Position numbers and translations under genes: made by a program. Below are positions 27,342 through 39,468 of a DNA stretch of 64,000 nt, piece after piece; positions within the stretch are counted from its first letter, which is position 1, and each line of letters begins with the position of its first letter. The notes beneath the pieces were generated by a model that was not told the origin of the DNA, made no database searches, and saw only the letters and a list, made by a program, of their open reading frames with translations. Location of the stretch: the NCBI RefSeq assembly GCF_001518815.1, contig NZ_CP013987.1, positions 1,529,001 through 1,593,000 of the forward strand. The letters run 5' to 3'. This DNA is from Pseudomonas oryzihabitans. GTDB taxonomy: Bacteria; Pseudomonadota; Gammaproteobacteria; Pseudomonadales; Pseudomonadaceae.

Positions 27342-29114
27342 ATGTCCACAATTCGTCATATTTCGTTTGATGCCATCATCGTAGGTGGCGGCGGCGCTGG
27401 TATGCGCGCTGCCCTGCAATTGGCCCAGTCCGGCCACAAGACCGCAGTCATCACCAAGGTTTTCCCGACCCGGTCCCACACCGTATCCGCCCAGGGTGGC
27501 ATCACCTGCGCCATCGCCTCGTCCGATCCGAACGATGACTGGCGCTGGCACATGTACGACACCGTCAAGGGGTCAGACTATATCGGTGACCAGGACGCTA
27601 TCGAGTACATGTGCTCCGTAGGCCCGGAAGCGGTCTTCGAGCTGGAACACATGGGTCTGCCGTTCTCCCGTACCGAGCAGGGCCGCATCTATCAGCGTCC
27701 CTTTGGTGGCCAGTCCAAGGACTACGGCAAGGGCGGCCAGGCGGCTCGTACCTGCGCCGCGGCCGACCGTACCGGTCATGCCCTGCTGCACACCCTCTAT
27801 CAGGGCAACCTGAAGAACAACACGGTATTCCTGAACGAGTGGTACGCCGTGGACTTGGTGAAGAACCAGGACGGCGTCGTGGTCGGTGTCATTGCCATCG
27901 CCATCGAAACCGGCGAGACCGTCTACGTCAAAGCCAAGGCCACCGTGCTGGCCACCGGAGGTGCGGGTCGTATCTACGCCTCCACTACCAACGCCCTGAT
28001 CAACACTGGCGACGGTGTCGGCATGGCGCTGCGTGCCGGCGTGCCGGTGCAGGATATCGAAATGTGGCAGTTCCACCCGACCGGCATCGCCGGCGCCGGG
28101 GTACTGGTCACCGAAGGTTGCCGCGGTGAGGGTGGTTACCTGATCAACAAGCACGGCGAGCGCTTCATGGAGCGCTATGCACCCAACGCCAAGGATCTGG
28201 CCGGTCGCGACGTGGTCGCCCGCTCCATGGTGAAGGAAGTGCTGGCCGGCAACGGTTGTGGTCCGGATGGCGACCATGTGCTGCTGAAGCTGGACCACCT
28301 GGGTGAAGACGTCCTGCACAGTCGTCTGCCCGGCATCTGCGAACTGTCCAAGACCTTCGCCCATGTTGACCCGGTCGTCGCACCGGTACCCGTTATCCCT
28401 ACATGCCACTATATGATGGGTGGCATCGCCACCAACATCCATGGTCAGGCCATCACTCAAGACGCCAACGGCAACGACAGGATCATCGAAGGTCTGTTCG
28501 CAGTAGGCGAAGTGGCCTGCGTATCCGTGCACGGTGCGAACCGGCTGGGCGGCAACTCGCTGCTGGACCTGGTGGTCTTCGGTCGTGCAGCTGGTCTGCA
28601 CCTGGAGAAGGCACTCAAGGAAGGTATCGAGCACCGCGGTGCCTCGGAAAGCGATCTGGAAGCCTCGTTGCAGCGCCTGTCCGGCGTCAACGAGCGCACC
28701 ACTGGTGACGACGTCGCTACCCTGCGCAAGCAACTGCAGACCTGCATGCAGAACTACTTCGGGGTGTTCCGCACCGGCGAGTACATGCAGAAGGGCATCG
28801 CCGAGCTGGCCGACCTGCGCGAGCGCATCGCCAAGGTCAAGATCAACGACAAGAGCCAGGGCTTCAACACCGCCCGCATCGAAGCGCTCGAGCTGCAGAA
28901 CCTGCTCGAAGTGGCCGAAGCAACCGCCATCGCCGCCGAAAATCGCAAGGAATCCCGTGGTGCTCACGCCCGTGAAGACTTCGAGGAGCGCGACGACGAG
29001 AACTGGCTGTGCCACACCCTCTATTTCCCCGGTGAAAAGCGGGTCAGTAAGCGTGACGTCAACTTCGCGCCGAAGACCGTACCGATGTTCGAACCCAAGG
29101 TTCGGACTTACTAA
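27342..29114 (+). CDS. sdhA: Succinate dehydrogenase flavoprotein subunit
   Basis: A 590-residue catalytic subunit oxidising succinate to fumarate. FAD-binding [17 protein letters not shown] lies near residue 15; the histidine that carries FAD covalently is in [11 protein letters not shown] (about residue 45). Active-site motifs include [35 protein letters not shown] and [18 protein letters not shown]. Full length, with the NWLCHTLYF and [14 protein letters not shown]-terminal end. Codon bias is strong. Confidence 0.98.
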   Translation: MSTIRHISFDAIIVGGGGAGMRAALQLAQSGHKTAVITKVFPTRSHTVSAQGGITCAIASSDPNDDWRWHMYDTVKGSDYIGDQDAIEYMCSVGPEAVFELEHMGLPFSRTEQGRIYQRPFGGQSKDYGKGGQAARTCAAADRTGHALLHTLYQGNLKNNTVFLNEWYAVDLVKNQDGVVVGVIAIAIETGETVYVKAKATVLATGGAGRIYASTTNALINTGDGVGMALRAGVPVQDIEMWQFHPTGIAGAGVLVTEGCRGEGGYLINKHGERFMERYAPNAKDLAGRDVVARSMVKEVLAGNGCGPDGDHVLLKLDHLGEDVLHSRLPGICELSKTFAHVDPVVAPVPVIPTCHYMMGGIATNIHGQAITQDANGNDRIIEGLFAVGEVACVSVHGANRLGGNSLLDLVVFGRAAGLHLEKALKEGIEHRGASESDLEASLQRLSGVNERTTGDDVATLRKQLQTCMQNYFGVFRTGEYMQKGIAELADLRERIAKVKINDKSQGFNTARIEALELQNLLEVAEATAIAAENRKESRGAHAREDFEERDDENWLCHTLYFPGEKRVSKRDVNFAPKTVPMFEPKVRTY

Positions 29115-29125
29115 AGGTGACCACC

Positions 29126-29830
29126 ATGTTGAAAGTCAGCGTATATCGTTACAACCCGGATCAGGACGGCCTGCCGTCCATGCAGGAGTTCCAGGTCGAT
29201 ACCGGTGGGAAGGATCTCATGGTGCTGGACGTCCTGGCTCTGATCAAAGAACAGGATGAAGGCTTCTCCTACCGTCGTTCCTGCCGCGAAGGCGTGTGCG
29301 GCTCCGACGGCATGAACATCAACGGCAAGAACGGCCTGGCGTGCATCACGCCGCTGTCGGCCGTGGTCAAGAACGACAAGCTGGTCGTGCGTCCGCTGCC
29401 CGGCCTGCCGGTCATTCGTGACCTGGTCGTCGACATGAGCATCTTCTACAAGCAATACGAGAAGGTGAAGCCGTTCCTGCAGAACGAGACCCCGGCACCG
29501 GCCATCGAACGCCTGCAGAGCCCGGAAGACCGTGAGAAGATCGACGGTCTGTACGAGTGCATCCTGTGCGCCTGCTGCTCGACGTCCTGCCCGTCCTTCT
29601 GGTGGAACCCCGACAAGTTCCTCGGCCCCGCTGCACTGCTGCAGGCCTATCGCTTCCTGGCCGACAGTCGTGACACCAAGACCGAAGAGCGCCTGGCGGC
29701 CATGGACGATCCGTTCAGCGTGTTCCGCTGCCGCTCGATCATGAACTGTGTGGCGGTCTGTCCCAAGGGGCTGAACCCGACCAAGGCCATCGGCCATGTG
29801 CGGGCGATGCTGCTGCAGAGCGGTACCTGA
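29126..29830 (+). CDS. sdhB: Succinate dehydrogenase iron-sulfur subunit
   Basis: A 234-residue protein carrying the 2Fe-2S cluster (SCREGVCGSDGMNINGKNGL with further Cys in ACITPL) and the 4Fe-4S and 3Fe-4S clusters (CILCACCSTSCPSFWWNP and CRSIMNCVAVCPKGLNP). The ATG at 29126 (MLKVSVYRYNPDQDG) is preceded by AAAGG at 8-base spacing; an ATG three codons upstream is less well placed. Last gene of sdhCDAB. Confidence 0.97.
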   Translation: MLKVSVYRYNPDQDGLPSMQEFQVDTGGKDLMVLDVLALIKEQDEGFSYRRSCREGVCGSDGMNINGKNGLACITPLSAVVKNDKLVVRPLPGLPVIRDLVVDMSIFYKQYEKVKPFLQNETPAPAIERLQSPEDREKIDGLYECILCACCSTSCPSFWWNPDKFLGPAALLQAYRFLADSRDTKTEERLAAMDDPFSVFRCRSIMNCVAVCPKGLNPTKAIGHVRAMLLQSGT

Positions 29831-29837
29831 TCCACGT

Positions 29838-30011
29838 CCCGCCCGGCCAGTTGTGCCGGGCGGGTTCGTTAACGACCTCGATAGCTTGATTCAACCAATG
29901 TCCATTCAGGGATACCCGGAACAGCATCCGGGCATTGGCGCAGCCGTAGAGAGACCAGGTCTCGCATCGAGACTGGTCATCGGCTGATGCTATCTCTGCC
30001 GAAGGGGTGAA
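29838..30011 (+). promoter_or_regulatory. Structured sucA leader, candidate sucA-II RNA motif
   Basis: The 185-base sdhB-sucA gap is full of pairings. A 10-bp stem (29838-29847 with 29855-29864, CCCGCCCGGC/GCCGGGCGGG) follows sdhB. A CCCGG/CCGGG hairpin lies around 29915-29932. A nested stem has CAGCCG (29941-29946) pairing with CGGCTG (29981-29986), enclosing GACCAG-TCTCG-CAT-CGAGA-CTGGTC (29953-29978). AAGGGG before the sucA ATG follows directly. A conserved leader RNA, sucA-II, is known before sucA in Pseudomonas; I assign it by location and folding, not by alignment. Confidence 0.6.
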
Positions 30012-30015
30012 CTAG

Positions 30016-32847
30016 ATGCACGAAAGTCAGATGCAGCAACTGTGGGACAGCGCTCACCTGTCCGGCGGTAATGCTGCTTATGTGGAAGAGCTCTATGAGC
30101 TGTTTCTGCACGATGCCAACGCTGTGCCGGAAGAGTGGCGCACCTACTTCCAGAAGCTGCCCGCTGTCACTGGCAATTCGCCGGACGTTGCGCACTCCGC
30201 GATCCGCGACCATTTCGTGCTGTTGGGCAAGAACCAGCGGCGAGCTCAACCGGTCTCGGCCGGTACCGTCAGTTCCGAACACGAGAAGAAGCAGGTCGAA
30301 GTCCTGCGGCTGATCCAGGCGTTCCGTCTGCAGGGCCATCAGGCTGCTCAGCTCGACCCGCTGGGTCTGTGGAAGCGTCAGCCACCTGCCGATCTGCTGC
30401 TCAACCACTATGGGTTGACCGACGCCGATCTGGATACCACCTTCCGCACCGGTGAATTGTTCATCGGCAAAGAGGAAGCAACTCTCCGCGAAATCAGGGA
30501 TGCCCTGCAAGAGACATATTGCCGCACGGTCGGTGCAGAGTTCATGCACATCGTCGATTCCGAAGAGCGCCGCTGGTTCCTGCAGCGCCTGGAAAGCGTC
30601 CGTGGCCGCCCGCAATATTCCCCGGAAGTCCGCACCCACCTGCTGGAGCGTCTGACCGCCGCCGAGGGCCTGGAAAAGTACCTGGGCACCAAGTACCCGG
30701 GCACCAAGCGTTTCGGCCTGGAAGGTGGCGAGAGCCTGATTCCGCTGATCGACGAGATCATCCAGCGTTCCGGCTCCTATGGGGTCAAGGAACTGGTGAT
30801 CGGCATGGCCCACCGTGGCCGTCTGAACGTGCTGGTCAACACCCTGGGCAAGAATCCCCGCGATCTGTTCGACGAATTCGAAGGCAAGAAGCTGGTCGAG
30901 CTGGGCTCCGGTGACGTCAAGTACCACCAGGGTTTCTCCTCCAACGTCATGACCCAGGGCGGCGAAGTCCACCTGGCGCTGGCGTTCAACCCCTCGCACC
31001 TGGAGATTGTCTCTCCGGTGGTGGAGGGTTCGGTGCGTGCCCGCCAGGATCGCCGCGGCGATCGCTCCGGCGACAAGGTCGTGCCCGTTGCCATCCACGG
31101 CGACGCCGCCTTCGCTGGCCAGGGCGTGGTCATGGAAACCTTCCAGATGTCGCAGACCCGGGCGTACAAGACCGGCGGCACCCTGCACCTCGTCATCAAC
31201 AACCAGGTGGGTTTCACCACCAACCGCCAGGAAGATGCGCGCTCGACCGAGTACGCCACCGACGTCGCCAAGATGATCCAGGCGCCGATCTTCCATGTGA
31301 ACGGCGACGATCCCGAAGCGGTGCTGTTCGTCACCCAGCTGGCGGTCGACTACCGCATGCAGTTCAAGCGTGACATCGTCATCGACCTGGTGTGCTACCG
31401 CCGTCGCGGCCACAACGAGGCCGACGAGCCGAGCGGCACCCAGCCGCTGATGTACCAGCAGATCGCCAAGCAGCGCACCACCCGCGATCTCTATGCGGAT
31501 GCCCTGACCCAGGCCGGCGTCGTCACTGCCGAGCAGGTCCAGGCGCAGTTCGAAGCCTATCGGGGCGCCCTCGACGAGGGTCGTCACGTGGTGGCCAGCC
31601 TGGTCAAGGAACCCAATCGCGACCTGTTCGTCGACTGGAAACCCTACCTCGGCCATGCCTGGACCGCGCGTCACGACACCGGCTTCGATCTCAAGACCCT
31701 GCAGGAACTGGCCAACAAGCTGCTGCAGATTCCGGAAGGCGTCGTGGTCCAGCGTCAGGTAGGCAAGATCCTCGAAGATCGCCAGAAGATGACTGCCGGC
31801 GGCCTGCCCCTGAACTGGGGTTTCGCCGAGACCATGGCCTACGCCACCCTGCTGCACGAAGGCCATCCGATCCGCATCACCGGTCAGGACGTCGGCCGTG
31901 GCACCTTCTCGCACCGCCATGCGGTGCTGCACAACCAGAAGGACGCCGTGCCCTACGTGCCCCTGCAGCACCTGGCCGAAGACCAGCCGTCGTTCGAGAT
32001 CTACGACTCCTTCCTGTCCGAGGAAGCGGTACTGGGCTTCGAATACGGCTACGCCACCACCACGCCCAACGCGCTGGTGGTCTGGGAAGCCCAGTTCGGT
32101 GACTTCGCCAACGGTGCCCAGGTCGTCATCGACCAGTTCATCACCAGCGGCGAGATCAAGTGGGGTCGTCTCTGCGGCCTGACCATGCTGCTGCCCCATG
32201 GCTACGAAGGCCAGGGTCCGGAGCACTCGTCGGCTCGTCTGGAGCGTTACCTGCAGCTGTGCGCCGAGCAGAACATCCAGGTCTGCGTACCGACCACGCC
32301 GGCACAGATCTACCACCTGCTGCGTCGTCAGGTGATCCGCCCGCTGCGCAAGCCGCTGGTAGTGCTCACGCCCAAGTCGCTGCTGCGCCACAAGCTGGCC
32401 ATCTCGACCCTGGAAGACCTGGCCCATGGCTCCTTCCAGACCGTGATCAACGAACTGGATCAGATCGATGCCCAGCAGGTGAAGCGCCTGGTTCTGTGCA
32501 GCGGCAAGGTCTACTACGACCTGCTGGAAAAGCGCCGCAGCGAAAATCGCCAGGACATCGCCATCGTTCGCCTGGAGCAACTCTATCCGTTCCCGGAAGA
32601 CGACCTGGCCGAGGTACTGGCTGGCTACCCGAACCTCGAGCGCGTGGTCTGGTGCCAGGAAGAGCCGATGAACCAGGGTGCTTGGTACTGCAGCCAGCAT
32701 CACATGCGTCGCGCCGTGTCCGGTTACAAGCAGGGCCTGGGTCTGGAATACGCCGGTCGCGATGCGTCCGCTGCGCCGGCCTGCGGTTATGCCTCCATGC
32801 ACGCCGAGCAGCAGGAAAAACTGCTGCACGATGCTTTCTCCGTTTGA
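30016..32847 (+). CDS. sucA: 2-oxoglutarate dehydrogenase E1 component
   Basis: A 943-residue thiamine-diphosphate enzyme decarboxylating 2-oxoglutarate. The N-terminal E2-binding stretch (MQQLWDSAHLSGGNAAYVEE) is present, then HRGRLNVLVNTLGKNPRDLF, GDAAFAGQGVVMETFQ, NNQVGFTTNRQEDARSTEY and the ThDP motif beginning VNGDDPEAV and ending YRRRGHNEADEP. The C-terminal transketolase-like part carries GTFSHRHAVLHNQ and YEGQGPEHSSARLERYLQL. The ATG at 30016 has AAGGGG upstream. Separate leader from sdhB, but probably part of the same long transcript. Confidence 0.98.
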   Translation: MHESQMQQLWDSAHLSGGNAAYVEELYELFLHDANAVPEEWRTYFQKLPAVTGNSPDVAHSAIRDHFVLLGKNQRRAQPVSAGTVSSEHEKKQVEVLRLIQAFRLQGHQAAQLDPLGLWKRQPPADLLLNHYGLTDADLDTTFRTGELFIGKEEATLREIRDALQETYCRTVGAEFMHIVDSEERRWFLQRLESVRGRPQYSPEVRTHLLERLTAAEGLEKYLGTKYPGTKRFGLEGGESLIPLIDEIIQRSGSYGVKELVIGMAHRGRLNVLVNTLGKNPRDLFDEFEGKKLVELGSGDVKYHQGFSSNVMTQGGEVHLALAFNPSHLEIVSPVVEGSVRARQDRRGDRSGDKVVPVAIHGDAAFAGQGVVMETFQMSQTRAYKTGGTLHLVINNQVGFTTNRQEDARSTEYATDVAKMIQAPIFHVNGDDPEAVLFVTQLAVDYRMQFKRDIVIDLVCYRRRGHNEADEPSGTQPLMYQQIAKQRTTRDLYADALTQAGVVTAEQVQAQFEAYRGALDEGRHVVASLVKEPNRDLFVDWKPYLGHAWTARHDTGFDLKTLQELANKLLQIPEGVVVQRQVGKILEDRQKMTAGGLPLNWGFAETMAYATLLHEGHPIRITGQDVGRGTFSHRHAVLHNQKDAVPYVPLQHLAEDQPSFEIYDSFLSEEAVLGFEYGYATTTPNALVVWEAQFGDFANGAQVVIDQFITSGEIKWGRLCGLTMLLPHGYEGQGPEHSSARLERYLQLCAEQNIQVCVPTTPAQIYHLLRRQVIRPLRKPLVVLTPKSLLRHKLAISTLEDLAHGSFQTVINELDQIDAQQVKRLVLCSGKVYYDLLEKRRSENRQDIAIVRLEQLYPFPEDDLAEVLAGYPNLERVVWCQEEPMNQGAWYCSQHHMRRAVSGYKQGLGLEYAGRDASAAPACGYASMHAEQQEKLLHDAFSV

Positions 32848-32889
32848 TTCGCCACGCGACTACTAAAGATCACTAAGGAAATTCATAGA

Positions 32890-34110
32890 ATGGCTATCGA
32901 GATCAAAGCCCCTACCTTCCCGGAATCGGTCGCTGACGGCACCGTCGCTACCTGGCACAAGAAGCCGGGCGAAGCGGTCAAACGTGACGAACTGCTGGTC
33001 GACATCGAGACCGACAAGGTCGTGCTGGAAGTCGTGGCACCGGTCGATGGCGTCCTGGCCGAAGTCCTGAAGAACGAAGGCGACACCGTGCTGAGCGAAG
33101 AAGTCATCGCTCGCGTGGAAGAGGGCGCCACTGCCGCCGCCGCGCCGGCTGCCCAGCCGGCCGCCGCCAGTGCTCCGGCTGCCGCACCGGCTGCCGGTGG
33201 TGAAGAGGATCCGATCCTCGCTCCCGCCGCACGCAAGATCGCCGAAGAAAACGGCATCGACCCGGCTACCCTGGTCGGCACCGGCAAGGGTGGTCGCATC
33301 ACCAAGGAAGACGCCGTCGCCGCTGTCGAGGCCAAGAAGTCCGGCGCCGCTGCTCCGGCTGCCAAGCCCGCTGCCGCCGCTGCTCCGGTGGTGACCGCTG
33401 CTGGCGATCGCACCGAGAAGCGTGTGCCCATGACCCGCCTGCGCGCCAAGGTCGCCGAGCGCCTGGTTGAAGCCCAGTCCAGCATGGCCATGCTGACGAC
33501 CTTCAACGAGGTCAACATGAAGCCGATCATGGACCTGCGCTCCAAGTACAAGGACATGTTCGAGAAGAAGCACAATGGCGTACGCCTAGGCTTCATGTCC
33601 TTCTTCGTCAAGGCGGCCACCGAGGCGCTCAAGCGCCAGCCGGGCGTCAACGCCTCCATCGACGGCAACGACATCGTCTACCACGGCTATCAGGACATCG
33701 GCGTGGCCGTGTCCAGTGACCGTGGCCTGGTAGTGCCGGTGCTGCGCAACGCCGAGTTCATGAGCCTGGCGGAAGTGGAAGGCACCATCGCTGACTTCGG
33801 TAAGAAGGCCAAGGCCGGCAAGCTGACCCTGGAAGACATGCAGGGCGGCACCTTCACCATCTCCAACGGTGGTGTCTTCGGCTCGCTGCTGTCCACGCCC
33901 ATCGTCAACCCGCCGCAGACCGCGATCCTGGGCATGCACAAGATCCAGGAACGCCCGATGGCGGTGAACGGCCAGGTGGTGATCCTGCCGATGATGTATC
34001 TTGCGCTGTCCTACGACCATCGCCTGATCGATGGCAAGGAAGCCGTGACCTTCCTGGTCACCATGAAGGACCTGCTGGAAGACCCGGCTCGTCTGCTGCT
34101 GGACATCTGA
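32890..34110 (+). CDS. sucB: Dihydrolipoyl succinyltransferase (E2 of 2-oxoglutarate dehydrogenase)
   Basis: A 406-residue protein. Lipoyl domain (1-78) with the lipoylated lysine in ETDKVVLEV (about residue 43); Ala/Pro-rich linker (about 80-105); peripheral-subunit-binding domain ([16 protein letters not shown] to [12 protein letters not shown], about 112-145); second Ala/Pro linker; catalytic domain (about 175-406) with [17 protein letters not shown] and the active-site [14 protein letters not shown] (His and Asp). One lipoyl domain, as in other SucB. 42 bases after sucA. Confidence 0.97.
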   Translation: MAIEIKAPTFPESVADGTVATWHKKPGEAVKRDELLVDIETDKVVLEVVAPVDGVLAEVLKNEGDTVLSEEVIARVEEGATAAAAPAAQPAAASAPAAAPAAGGEEDPILAPAARKIAEENGIDPATLVGTGKGGRITKEDAVAAVEAKKSGAAAPAAKPAAAAAPVVTAAGDRTEKRVPMTRLRAKVAERLVEAQSSMAMLTTFNEVNMKPIMDLRSKYKDMFEKKHNGVRLGFMSFFVKAATEALKRQPGVNASIDGNDIVYHGYQDIGVAVSSDRGLVVPVLRNAEFMSLAEVEGTIADFGKKAKAGKLTLEDMQGGTFTISNGGVFGSLLSTPIVNPPQTAILGMHKIQERPMAVNGQVVILPMMYLALSYDHRLIDGKEAVTFLVTMKDLLEDPARLLLDI

Positions 34111-34187
34111 TCCGGCTCTCGCGGTGCGGGGCAGGGGCCACGCACCGCTTCAAGTTTTCCTGCCTGAAGCTGCTCCAAGGGGATTAG

Positions 34188-35627
<1,440 letters not shown>

Positions 35628-35640
35628 GAGATTTACGGAA

Positions 35641-35800
35641 CCACGGGGTCGCCGACCGCCGTGGAGCCTCCGGGCTCCACCGCAGGAAGGCACCTCGGAC
35701 CCTTGCGAGGCAGGGGTCACAGGTGGCGCGGTGCCCGCGACCGTCCAGAGGACGGCTCGGAGAACGCACAGCGTCGAATGCGCAATACCCAACGAAGACG
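35641..35800 (+). promoter_or_regulatory. Structured sucC leader, candidate sucC RNA motif
   Basis: The 183-base lpdG-sucC gap is not coding and folds heavily. CCACGG (35641-35646) pairs with CCGTGG (35659-35664) around GGTCG-CC-GACC. An alternative stem GTGGAGC (35661-35667) with GCTCCAC (35674-35680) shares bases with the first, so the two exclude each other. CCGTCC-AGA-GGACGG forms a tight hairpin (35741-35755). GGCACC and GGTGCC are placed to pair at longer range. A sucC leader motif is known in Pseudomonas; I assign by location and structure only. Confidence 0.6.
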
Positions 35801-35810
35801 GTAGACAAGC

Positions 35811-36977
35811 ATGAATCTCCACGAGTATCAGGGTAAGCAGCTGTTCGCTGAATACGGCCTGCCCGTTTCCAAAGGCTACGCTGTCGACACCCCCCAGGAG
35901 GCCTACGAGGCTTGCGGCCGTATCGGCGGCGACGAGTGGGTCGTCAAGGCCCAGGTACATGCCGGTGGCCGTGGTAAGGCTGGCGGTGTGAAGCTGGTCA
36001 AGAGCAAGGAAGAAGCCAAGGAATTCGCCGCCAAGTGGCTGGGCCAACGTCTGGTGACCTACCAGACCGACGCCAACGGTCAGCCGGTCAGCAAGATCCT
36101 GGTTGAATCCTGCACCGACATCGACAAGGAGCTCTATCTGGGCGCCGTCGTCGATCGCTCCAGCCGCCGCATCGTGTTCATGGCGTCCACCGAAGGTGGC
36201 GTGGACATCGAGAAGGTCGCTCACGACACTCCGGAGAAGATTCTCAAGGCCACCATCGATCCGCTGGTAGGCGCTCAGCCTTACCAGGGTCGCGACCTGG
36301 CTTTCCAGCTGGGCCTGAAAGGTGACCAGATCAAGCAGTTCACCCAGATCTTCGTCGGTCTGGCCAAGCTGTTCCAGGACTACGACCTGGCCCTGCTGGA
36401 AGTGAACCCGCTGGTGATCAAGAAGGACGGCAACCTGCACTGCCTGGATGCCAAGATCAACATCGACAGCAACGCCATCTACCGTCAGCCCAAGCTGCGC
36501 GCCTTCCACGACCCGTCGCAGGACGACGCCCGTGAAGCCCATGCGCAGAAGTGGGAACTGAACTACGTAGCCCTGGAAGGCAGCATCGGCTGCATGGTCA
36601 ACGGTGCCGGTCTGGCCATGGGTACCATGGACATCGTCAACCTGCACGGCGGCAAGCCGGCCAACTTCCTGGACGTTGGCGGCGGTGCGACCAAAGAGCG
36701 CGTGACCGAAGCCTTCAAGATCATCCTGTCCGACAGCAACGTGAAAGCCGTTCTGGTGAACATCTTCGGCGGCATCGTGCGCTGCGACATGATCGCCGAA
36801 GGCATCATCGGTGCCGTGAAGGAAGTCGGTGTGAAGGTGCCGGTCGTGGTTCGCCTCGAAGGCAACAACGCCGAACTCGGTGCCAAGGTCCTGGCCGAAA
36901 GCGGCCTGAACATCATCGCGGCAACCAGCCTGACCGACGCTGCCCAGCAGGTCGTCAAGGCCGCGGAGGGTAAGTAA
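35811..36977 (+). CDS. sucC: Succinyl-CoA synthetase beta subunit
   Basis: A 388-residue ADP-forming subunit. ATP-grasp domain at the N-terminus ([39 protein letters not shown]) and the CoA-ligase-type C-terminal domain with [17 protein letters not shown] and [16 protein letters not shown]. Its stop codon overlaps the sucD start by one base (TAATG), so the two subunits are made in equal amounts. Confidence 0.98.
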   Translation: MNLHEYQGKQLFAEYGLPVSKGYAVDTPQEAYEACGRIGGDEWVVKAQVHAGGRGKAGGVKLVKSKEEAKEFAAKWLGQRLVTYQTDANGQPVSKILVESCTDIDKELYLGAVVDRSSRRIVFMASTEGGVDIEKVAHDTPEKILKATIDPLVGAQPYQGRDLAFQLGLKGDQIKQFTQIFVGLAKLFQDYDLALLEVNPLVIKKDGNLHCLDAKINIDSNAIYRQPKLRAFHDPSQDDAREAHAQKWELNYVALEGSIGCMVNGAGLAMGTMDIVNLHGGKPANFLDVGGGATKERVTEAFKIILSDSNVKAVLVNIFGGIVRCDMIAEGIIGAVKEVGVKVPVVVRLEGNNAELGAKVLAESGLNIIAATSLTDAAQQVVKAAEGK

Positions 36978-37864
36978 TGAGCGTCCTGATCAATAAAGAC
37001 ACCAAGGTCATCTGCCAGGGCTTCACCGGCAGCCAGGGTACCTTCCACTCCGAACAGGCCATCGCCTACGGCACCCAGATGGTCGGCGGCGTGACCCCCG
37101 GCAAGGGCGGCTCCACCCACCTGGGCCTGCCGGTGTTCAACACCGTCAAGGAAGCCGTGGAAGCTACCGGCGCTGACGCCTCGGTGATCTACGTTCCGGC
37201 TCCCTTCTGCAAAGACTCCATCCTGGAAGCGGCCTTCGGCGGCATCAAGCTGATCGTCTGCATCACCGAGGGTATCCCCACCCTCGACATGCTGGATGCC
37301 AAGGTGAAGTGCGACGAACTGGGCGTACGCCTGATCGGCCCGAACTGCCCCGGCGTCATCACCCCCGGCGAGTGCAAGATCGGCATCATGCCCGGTCACA
37401 TTCACCTGCCGGGCAAGGTCGGTATCGTGTCGCGTTCCGGCACCCTGACCTATGAAGCCGTGAAACAGACCACCGACGCCGGCTTCGGCCAGTCCACCTG
37501 CGTGGGCATCGGCGGCGACCCCATCCCGGGCTCGAACTTCATCGATATCCTGAAGCTGTTCCAGGAAGATCCGCAGACCGAAGCCATCGTCATGATCGGC
37601 GAGATCGGCGGTAGCGCTGAAGAAGAAGCCGCGGCCTACATCAAGGCCAACGTGACCAAGCCGGTGGTGTCCTACATCGCCGGTGTCACCGCACCGCCCG
37701 GCAAGCGCATGGGCCATGCTGGCGCCATCATCTCCGGCGGCAAGGGCACTGCGGACGAGAAGTTCGCTGCCCTGCAGGACGCTGGTGTGAAGACCGTGCG
37801 TTCCCTGGCTGACATCGGCAAGGCCCTGGCCGAGCTGACCGGTTGGGAAGTCAAGAAGGCCTGA
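36977..37864 (+). CDS. sucD: Succinyl-CoA synthetase alpha subunit
   Basis: A 295-residue subunit that binds CoA ([20 protein letters not shown], about residues 17-36) and is phosphorylated on a histidine in [18 protein letters not shown] (about residue 247). [12 protein letters not shown] and [20 protein letters not shown] are also conserved. Last gene of the sdh-suc block, followed at 17 bases by a terminator. Confidence 0.98.
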   Translation: MSVLINKDTKVICQGFTGSQGTFHSEQAIAYGTQMVGGVTPGKGGSTHLGLPVFNTVKEAVEATGADASVIYVPAPFCKDSILEAAFGGIKLIVCITEGIPTLDMLDAKVKCDELGVRLIGPNCPGVITPGECKIGIMPGHIHLPGKVGIVSRSGTLTYEAVKQTTDAGFGQSTCVGIGGDPIPGSNFIDILKLFQEDPQTEAIVMIGEIGGSAEEEAAAYIKANVTKPVVSYIAGVTAPPGKRMGHAGAIISGGKGTADEKFAALQDAGVKTVRSLADIGKALAELTGWEVKKA

Positions 37865-37880
37865 GCCTGACTGACTGTAG

Positions 37881-37907
37881 AAAAGGCCGCCCTCGGGCGG
37901 CCTTTTT
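37881..37907 (+). terminator. Rho-independent terminator of sucCD
   Basis: Perfect stem GGCCGCCC/GGGCGGCC on a two-base TC turn, flanked by AAAA and TTTTT. It ends the sdh-suc transcription block. Confidence 0.93.
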
Positions 37908-38069
37908 CATGGGCGCGTTCATGACGCCTCATCACCTGTCGGCTGCCTTTTCGCCGGTAATTCGTTAGGATGGCAACCTTCCGCTCCATCGGCCACCTCG
38001 TGGCCCTTCCAAGACCTGCTCCCAAGAGGGTGGGCTGCCTCGTTTTCCTCATTGCTGGTACTGCCTTCC

Positions 38070-39413
38070 ATGAAAGCTTTGCAAAGCCGGGACGTCCTGG
38101 CCCTCGGATTCATGACGTTCGCGCTGTTCGTCGGCGCGGGCAACATCATCTTTCCCCCGATCGTCGGCCTGCAGGCTGGCGAGCACGTCTGGAGCGCCGC
38201 CCTGGGCTTTCTGCTGACCGCAGTCGGGCTGCCGGTGCTGACCCTGATCGCCCTGGCGCGCGTCGGTGGCGGCATGGATGCCCTGAGCAGGCCGCTGGGC
38301 CAGACGGCTGCCCGGGCGCTCGCCATCGTCTGCTACCTTTCGGTGGGGCCGCTGTTCGCCACCCCGCGCACTGCCACGGTCTCTTTCGAGGTAGGCGTCG
38401 GGCCCCTGCTGGGTAACGGACCGATCCCGCTGTTCCTCTACAGCCTGGCCTATTTCCTGGTGGTGCTGCTGGTCTCCCTCTATCCGGGGCGACTGCTCGA
38501 CACCGTCGGCCGCTTTCTCGGTCCGCTGAAGATCCTCGCCCTGGCGGTGCTGGGCGGCGCGGCGCTGTTCTGGCCAGCGGGTGGTCCTGCCACGGCGGCG
38601 CCCGACTACGCCTCGCGGGCGCTGTCCCAAGGCTTCGTCAACGGCTATCTGACCATGGATACACTGGGCGCCCTGGTATTCGGCATCGTCATCGTCAACG
38701 CCATTCGTGCCCGGGGCGTGACCGCCCCCGAGCTGCTGACACGCTATACCATCATCGCCGGCCTGATCGCAGGGGTTGGCTTGGTGCTGGTCTATCTGAG
38801 CCTGTTCCAGCTCGGGGCCGGCAGCGGGGCGCTGGTACCCCATGCCAGCAATGGCGCCGAGGTGCTGCATGCCTATGTGCAGCACACCTTCGGCAGTGTC
38901 GGCAGCGACTTCCTCGCGGTGCTCATTACCTTGGCCTGCCTGGTCACGGCAGTGGGTCTGACCTGCGCCTGCGCGGAGTTCTTCAGTGAGTTCCTGCCCT
39001 TCAGCTATCGCAGCCTGGTGGTCCTGCTGGCAGCCTTCTCGCTGCTGGTGTCCAACCTCGGCCTGACCCAGCTGATCCAGATCTCGGTGCCCATTCTCAC
39101 CGCCATCTATCCGCCCTGTATCGCCTTGGTGGTCCTGAGCTTCTTCACCGCTCGCTGGGCGGCGCCCGGTCGCATCGTCGGGCCGGTGCTGCTGGTGGCG
39201 CTGGCATTCGGCATTCTTGATGGCTTGCAGACCGCCCACCTGACGGTGCCCTATCTGGGGGATGCCGTGCAGTGGCTGCCACTGGCCGACTCGGGCCTGG
39301 GCTGGCTGTTGCCGGCCGTGGTGGTGGGCCTCGTTGCCCTGGTGCTGGAAAGTCTGCGTCGCGGAGGCCGGGCGACAGAGAACGAGGCCGAGCCAGATCC
39401 CTCGCGCTCCTGA
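38070..39413 (+). CDS. brnQ: Branched-chain amino acid carrier BrnQ/BraB family
   Basis: A 447-residue inner-membrane symporter for leucine, isoleucine and valine with about 12 transmembrane segments. The N-terminus [20 protein letters not shown] is diagnostic of the LIVCS family. The ATG at 38070 ([12 protein letters not shown]) is preferred over an ATG six codons upstream, since relatives begin with MKxL. A single gene with its own terminator; in P. aeruginosa braB likewise follows sucCD. Confidence 0.95.
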   Translation: MKALQSRDVLALGFMTFALFVGAGNIIFPPIVGLQAGEHVWSAALGFLLTAVGLPVLTLIALARVGGGMDALSRPLGQTAARALAIVCYLSVGPLFATPRTATVSFEVGVGPLLGNGPIPLFLYSLAYFLVVLLVSLYPGRLLDTVGRFLGPLKILALAVLGGAALFWPAGGPATAAPDYASRALSQGFVNGYLTMDTLGALVFGIVIVNAIRARGVTAPELLTRYTIIAGLIAGVGLVLVYLSLFQLGAGSGALVPHASNGAEVLHAYVQHTFGSVGSDFLAVLITLACLVTAVGLTCACAEFFSEFLPFSYRSLVVLLAAFSLLVSNLGLTQLIQISVPILTAIYPPCIALVVLSFFTARWAAPGRIVGPVLLVALAFGILDGLQTAHLTVPYLGDAVQWLPLADSGLGWLLPAVVVGLVALVLESLRRGGRATENEAEPDPSRS

Positions 39414-39426
39414 ATCAGTCGTCCAC

Positions 39427-39454
39427 AAAAAAGCCCGCATCAGCGGGCTTTTTT
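39427..39454. terminator. Bidirectional terminator between brnQ and the lipoprotein gene
   Basis: Stem GCCCGC/GCGGGC with ATCA loop, flanked by AAAAAA on the left and TTTTTT on the right. It therefore works for brnQ on the plus strand and for the lipoprotein gene on the minus strand. Confidence 0.92.
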
Positions 39455-39468
39455 CATAACCGATCAGC

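Noticed and set aside
29977-32829. 950-codon open frame on the minus strand opposite sucA
   Set aside because: Antisense shadow of a highly expressed GC-rich gene; composition is low-complexity and no domain is recognisable, while sucA is certain.
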